A stretch of DNA of 64,000 nt from the NCBI GenBank assembly GCA_009838765.1, contig VXQX01000024.1:1-64000 (forward strand), given 5' to 3'. This DNA is from Gemmatimonadales bacterium (GTDB taxonomy: Bacteria > Gemmatimonadota > Gemmatimonadetes > Palauibacterales > Palauibacteraceae). The position numbers and the translations under genes are program-made. The notes below the pieces were generated by a model. That model was not told the origin of the DNA. It saw only the letters and a list, made by a program, of their open reading frames with translations, and did not search any database. Below are positions 61,336 through 64,000 of this stretch, piece after piece; position 1 is the first letter of the stretch; the number at the start of each line of letters is the position of its first letter.

Positions 61336-63089
61336 CGGGATCTCCCGGGTCTGAGGGTCGGGGACGCGTGCGACATCGCGCGCCGCTCCCGACCCGGTCG
61401 GCGGTTACCGGCGGCGAGCTGCACATCGCTCAGGAGGTGCCTGCGCTGCTCCACGGTGTCCGGAAGCGCCCCGACCGTATCCGGCGACAACGCCGCGCTG
61501 TCGGGTGGGACACCCGTCGTGTCCGCGGGCGCGCCGAGCGAGTCGGTCGCGGCCCCGGCGCTGTCGGCCACGGCGGCGGCGCTATCCGCGGGCGACGGCG
61601 TTCCGAACGCTTCGCGGGGCTCCAGGTAGGCACCGATCGCGTGTTCTCCCTCGACCCCCGTGGGTTCCCCCGCCTCGAAGTCCACCTGGATGCGCCGCGC
61701 TATGAGATAGTTGAGCGAAGGCCGCGCACTCGTCGTCGAATCGCGGACCATCCGATAAAAGGCGCTCGCATCCCCTTCGAGCACGAGTTGCAGCATGAAG
61801 GGGTCCGACGCGGGCACCGAGTCCGCGACCGGGGCCGCCGCGCGCTCGAAGACCGCGATGAGCGTATCGCCGCGCGCCCAGTTCGCCGAGCCATCGGTTG
61901 CCAGTTCGATCCCCGCCGGGCCCGCATCCGCCGCCTCCACTTCGGTTGTGTCGGCCGCGGCGTCCTCGGGGGCAGTGGTGTCCGCGCCGACTTCCGTGGT
62001 GTCCGCGCCAACTTCGGCGGCGGCCGGGGCGGGGGGGCCGGCAGTGTCCCGGGGAGCCGCCCGCGGCTCGGGCTCCGGCGGGACCATCCAGGACGAGTCG
62101 CGCTGAACCGCGACGGCACCGCCGATCGCGTACGCCGTGTCGATCTGGCTCCCGTACATCACGAAATGGATCGAGTCGCCCCGAAGCTCGTGGCTGCCGG
62201 AGAGCGCCCGGCTCATGCCCTCCCCGTGAGCCTGCACCTGCTCCACCTCGCGATTCGCCAGGTCGATGTCGATCAGTTCCGCCGCCACCTCGAACCTCTC
62301 CCCGGACACGTAGCCGTCGCCGACGGCGTGGATCGCTTCGAGTTCCTCGTTTGGGGAAAGGAACTGTATCGAATCGCCCTCCAGTCGAATCCCTTCGGCC
62401 TCTATCCACGGCTCGCCCCACAGGACGCCGAGACCATCGGCCCGCGTGAGCAATGCGCTGTCCGCCTGGGCGGTCAGGTCGCTCCGGTTGATGACCGCAT
62501 CCCCGTAGAAGCGCGCCTCGTCCTCTCCGGCGAAGATGGCCAGATTCGATTCGACCGTGAACGGCTCCGGCGACTCGGTGTTCGTTGGATGGAACGTAAC
62601 GGTCGGCCGTCCGGGCGCGGTCGTGACGGCGTCAACGCCGGAGACGGCTCGGAGAAACTCCACGCGCGGGCCTACGAGGGTAGAGCGGTCCGTTAGACGG
62701 ACCAGTTCCACGTTCTCTTCGGCGATGACGAAATCGGAGAGCTGAAAGTACAGGAGCCGCTCCGACTTCAGCGTTCTAATCGAATCCTCGTAGGTCACCG
62801 CGCCGAGGAGTTCGACCTGCCGCGGCCCATCACGCTTTATCGCGCTGTCCGCTTCCATCGTGGCGGTTCCGCAGGTCCACGCGTATCGGCCGCTGAGAAC
62901 CGTGACGTGTGCACCGGTCACGTCGCGGTTCGTGACGCTCCTCGTTTCGGCCTCGAGCGGGCGCCACCGGAGACTGCACCGCTCGAGCGCCGACCCGACG
63001 CCGGCCTCGGGCTCCTGCGCGGCGAGGGGACCGGTGAGCCACGCCGCCGCCGCGAGGCAGCTCGCGAACCCGATGCGCGCTCGAGTCAC
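61332..63089 (-). CDS. OstA/LptA-like periplasmic LPS transport protein with acidic low-complexity tail
   Basis: 585 residues. Signal peptide ([19 protein letters not shown]), then repeating beta-strand segments of the OstA fold ([55 protein letters not shown]). The middle has a Pro/Ala/Asp/Thr-rich linker with EVGADTT twice in tandem, and the C-terminus has another ([19 protein letters not shown]). It is much longer than E. coli LptA (185). GTG 63089 overlaps lptC. It probably forms the bridge or part of it; assignment as LptA rather than an LptD N-terminal homologue rests on position. Confidence 0.85.
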   Translation of the reverse strand: MTRARIGFASCLAAAAWLTGPLAAQEPEAGVGSALERCSLRWRPLEAETRSVTNRDVTGAHVTVLSGRYAWTCGTATMEADSAIKRDGPRQVELLGAVTYEDSIRTLKSERLLYFQLSDFVIAEENVELVRLTDRSTLVGPRVEFLRAVSGVDAVTTAPGRPTVTFHPTNTESPEPFTVESNLAIFAGEDEARFYGDAVINRSDLTAQADSALLTRADGLGVLWGEPWIEAEGIRLEGDSIQFLSPNEELEAIHAVGDGYVSGERFEVAAELIDIDLANREVEQVQAHGEGMSRALSGSHELRGDSIHFVMYGSQIDTAYAIGGAVAVQRDSSWMVPPEPEPRAAPRDTAGPPAPAAAEVGADTTEVGADTTAPEDAAADTTEVEAADAGPAGIELATDGSANWARGDTLIAVFERAAAPVADSVPASDPFMLQLVLEGDASAFYRMVRDSTTSARPSLNYLIARRIQVDFEAGEPTGVEGEHAIGAYLEPREAFGTPSPADSAAAVADSAGAATDSLGAPADTTGVPPDSAALSPDTVGALPDTVEQRRHLLSDVQLAAGNRRPGRERRAMSHASPTLRPGRSR

Positions 63090-63811
63090 GGGCGCGCCGC
63101 CGCCGTGGTATCGGCGGGCGTCTCCAGGCTGTCCGGCGGGGCTGCCGCAGTGTCGGACAGCACCGGTTCTCCCGCGACCTCCTCCTCCACGACCCCCTCC
63201 CCGGTCGGAACCGCCGGGAGGGGAACGGCCTCCGAAAAGGCGGCCACGGGCAGCATCTCCCCTGCCTGATTCAGGAGGACGAGCGAATCGAGCGCCGGAT
63301 CCGACTCGAATCCCGTCCCCTCGAGCGTCAGACCTTCTACCGGATCGACGAACTGAAACGCAGTATCGCCATACATGCGGCCATCCAGGTTCCGATACTC
63401 GAGGCGCTCCGTCTCGAGACGCTGGTCGTCCACGCGGTCTTCCACGACCACTTGGCCTTCGGCCTCGAGGTCGCCGTCGAGTTGATGGAAGATCCCGAAC
63501 TCCGCGGTCATCTCGGTCGATTCCAGTCCGTTCGGATCGAAAAACGTCATCGTCATCCGCCGCAGGTGAATTTCGTTCTCCTCGCGCCATTCCGCCGTGT
63601 CGGCTTCCACGACGGCGCGCCGGATCCCATCGCGCGTAACGAACGTTCGCATACCCCGCACAGCGGTATCCACCCCTTCGGGCAAAGGTTCGCTCGCCGT
63701 CGGAGGCCCATCGTCGGAACCGCACGCGGCGAAGACGGGCAGCAGCGACACCCAGGCGAACAGACCGAATGCTCCCGCGCGGCCCGTGCTCTCCCGGCTC
63801 TCAACCCGCAA
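63086..63811 (-). CDS. lptC: LptC-like LPS transport lipoprotein
   Basis: 241 residues. A signal (LFAWVSLLPVFAAC) with a lipobox-like end (FAAC, Cys near residue 30) suggests a lipoprotein, not the single-helix anchor of E. coli LptC. The body has LptC-type strands (MRTFVTRDGIRRAVVEADTA; RMTMTFFDPNGLESTEMTAE; RLETERLEYRNLDGRMYG). The C-terminal ~35 residues are Pro/Asp/Ala/Thr-rich, like those in the next protein. TTG 63811 is used; it overlaps the upstream kdsC end by 11 bases. Confidence 0.85.
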   Translation of the reverse strand: MRVESRESTGRAGAFGLFAWVSLLPVFAACGSDDGPPTASEPLPEGVDTAVRGMRTFVTRDGIRRAVVEADTAEWREENEIHLRRMTMTFFDPNGLESTEMTAEFGIFHQLDGDLEAEGQVVVEDRVDDQRLETERLEYRNLDGRMYGDTAFQFVDPVEGLTLEGTGFESDPALDSLVLLNQAGEMLPVAAFSEAVPLPAVPTGEGVVEEEVAGEPVLSDTAAAPPDSLETPADTTAAARP

Positions 63812-64000
63812 ACCGTCCTCCTTCCCGGAACTTCGTCACCAGCCCCTCCCACTCCCCCCGGGCGACGAGCAGGGCTTCCGCGAATTCGCGCACCGCCCCG
63901 TCTCCGCCGGGCACCGTCCCCACCCACCGTGCGGCGGCCCGGACTTCGGGCACCGCGCCGACGACCGCGGCCGGCAGCCCTACCCGTTCCATGACCGCCA
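63801..64000 (-). CDS. kdsC: 3-deoxy-D-manno-octulosonate 8-phosphate phosphatase KdsC (C-terminal part)
   Basis: The last ~66 residues of a HAD phosphatase; the 5' part lies beyond the right edge. VMERVGLPAAVVGAVPEVRA, then AARWVGTVPGGDGAVREFAEAL, matches the KdsC end (VGLPVAVADAHPEV ... GGRGAVREV in familiar members). KdsC removes phosphate from Kdo-8-P to give Kdo for LPS. It heads the kdsC-lptC-lptA-lptB order typical of diderms. The catalytic aspartates are outside the window. Confidence 0.85.
   Translation of the reverse strand, partial: AVMERVGLPAAVVGAVPEVRAAARWVGTVPGGDGAVREFAEALLVARGEWEGLVTKFREGGRFAG

Overview
The window is about two-thirds G+C, almost fully coding, and holds about 56 protein genes plus the 3' end of a 16S rRNA gene. 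No stretch over 200 bases lacks a gene. It looks like the chromosome of a diderm bacterium, most likely a Gemmatimonadota (inference). Supporting this are the 16S 3' end, a nearly complete lipid A / BAM / LPS-transport gene set sitting beside genes more familiar from Firmicutes (McsA-McsB-ClpC, BshC, DUF512-der-plsY-gpsA), and three tandem CBM9-DUF5916 outer-membrane barrel genes. I see no mobile elements, phage, CRISPR array, tRNA or 23S/5S genes.

Layout, + strand (1-41.7 kb). The 16S 3' end is followed directly by era, with no spacer tRNA and no 23S gene. Then come a Trm112-like protein, rnr, prfB (with an intact programmed +1 frameshift), lysS (with an extra N-terminal Cys4 motif), a LolCE-type permease and lolD. 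Next is mcsA-mcsB-clpC, which runs into the envelope operon: bamA, skp, lpxD, lpxC, fabZ, lpxA, a GnnA-like oxidoreductase, a 44-residue membrane protein, lpxB, a DUF374 acyltransferase fused to LpxK, and rlmH. A methyltransferase, bshC, a small membrane/coiled-coil protein, murJ, uvrC, a 61-62-residue Cys-containing protein, gltX and thrC follow. After a small gap come a secreted TPR protein, a DUF512 radical-SAM protein, der, plsY, gpsA, a MerR-type regulator, surE, pcm, a DUF368 (PopT-type) transporter and a membrane-anchored TPR protein.

Layout, - strand (64 to 41.9 kb, read right to left). kdsC (cut by the right edge), lptC, an LptA/OstA-like protein, lptB and rpoN come first. A glycan block follows: two GT2 enzymes, a GT4, a GT-C transferase, a YfhO-type protein, an LPG-synthase/AglD-type membrane protein, two methyltransferases and a voltage-gated-type K+ channel with a C-terminal zinc ribbon. 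The block ends in the three DUF5916 barrel genes. Nearly every junction is an ATGA/GTGA/TTGA/TGATG overlap, so most of these 22 kb are probably co-transcribed and translationally coupled.

How the genes fit together: the + strand supplies lipid A synthesis up to LpxK (no LpxH/LpxI or Kdo transferase here), outer-membrane protein assembly, lipoprotein release, lipid II flipping and undecaprenyl-phosphate recycling. The - strand supplies the last step of Kdo-8-phosphate processing, LPS transport (LptB, LptA-like, LptC) and probable polyprenyl-phosphate-sugar dependent surface glycosylation. Start codons are often GTG or TTG inside the upstream stop codon. Two genes, lpxB and rnr, appear to start at CTG within a CTGA overlap.
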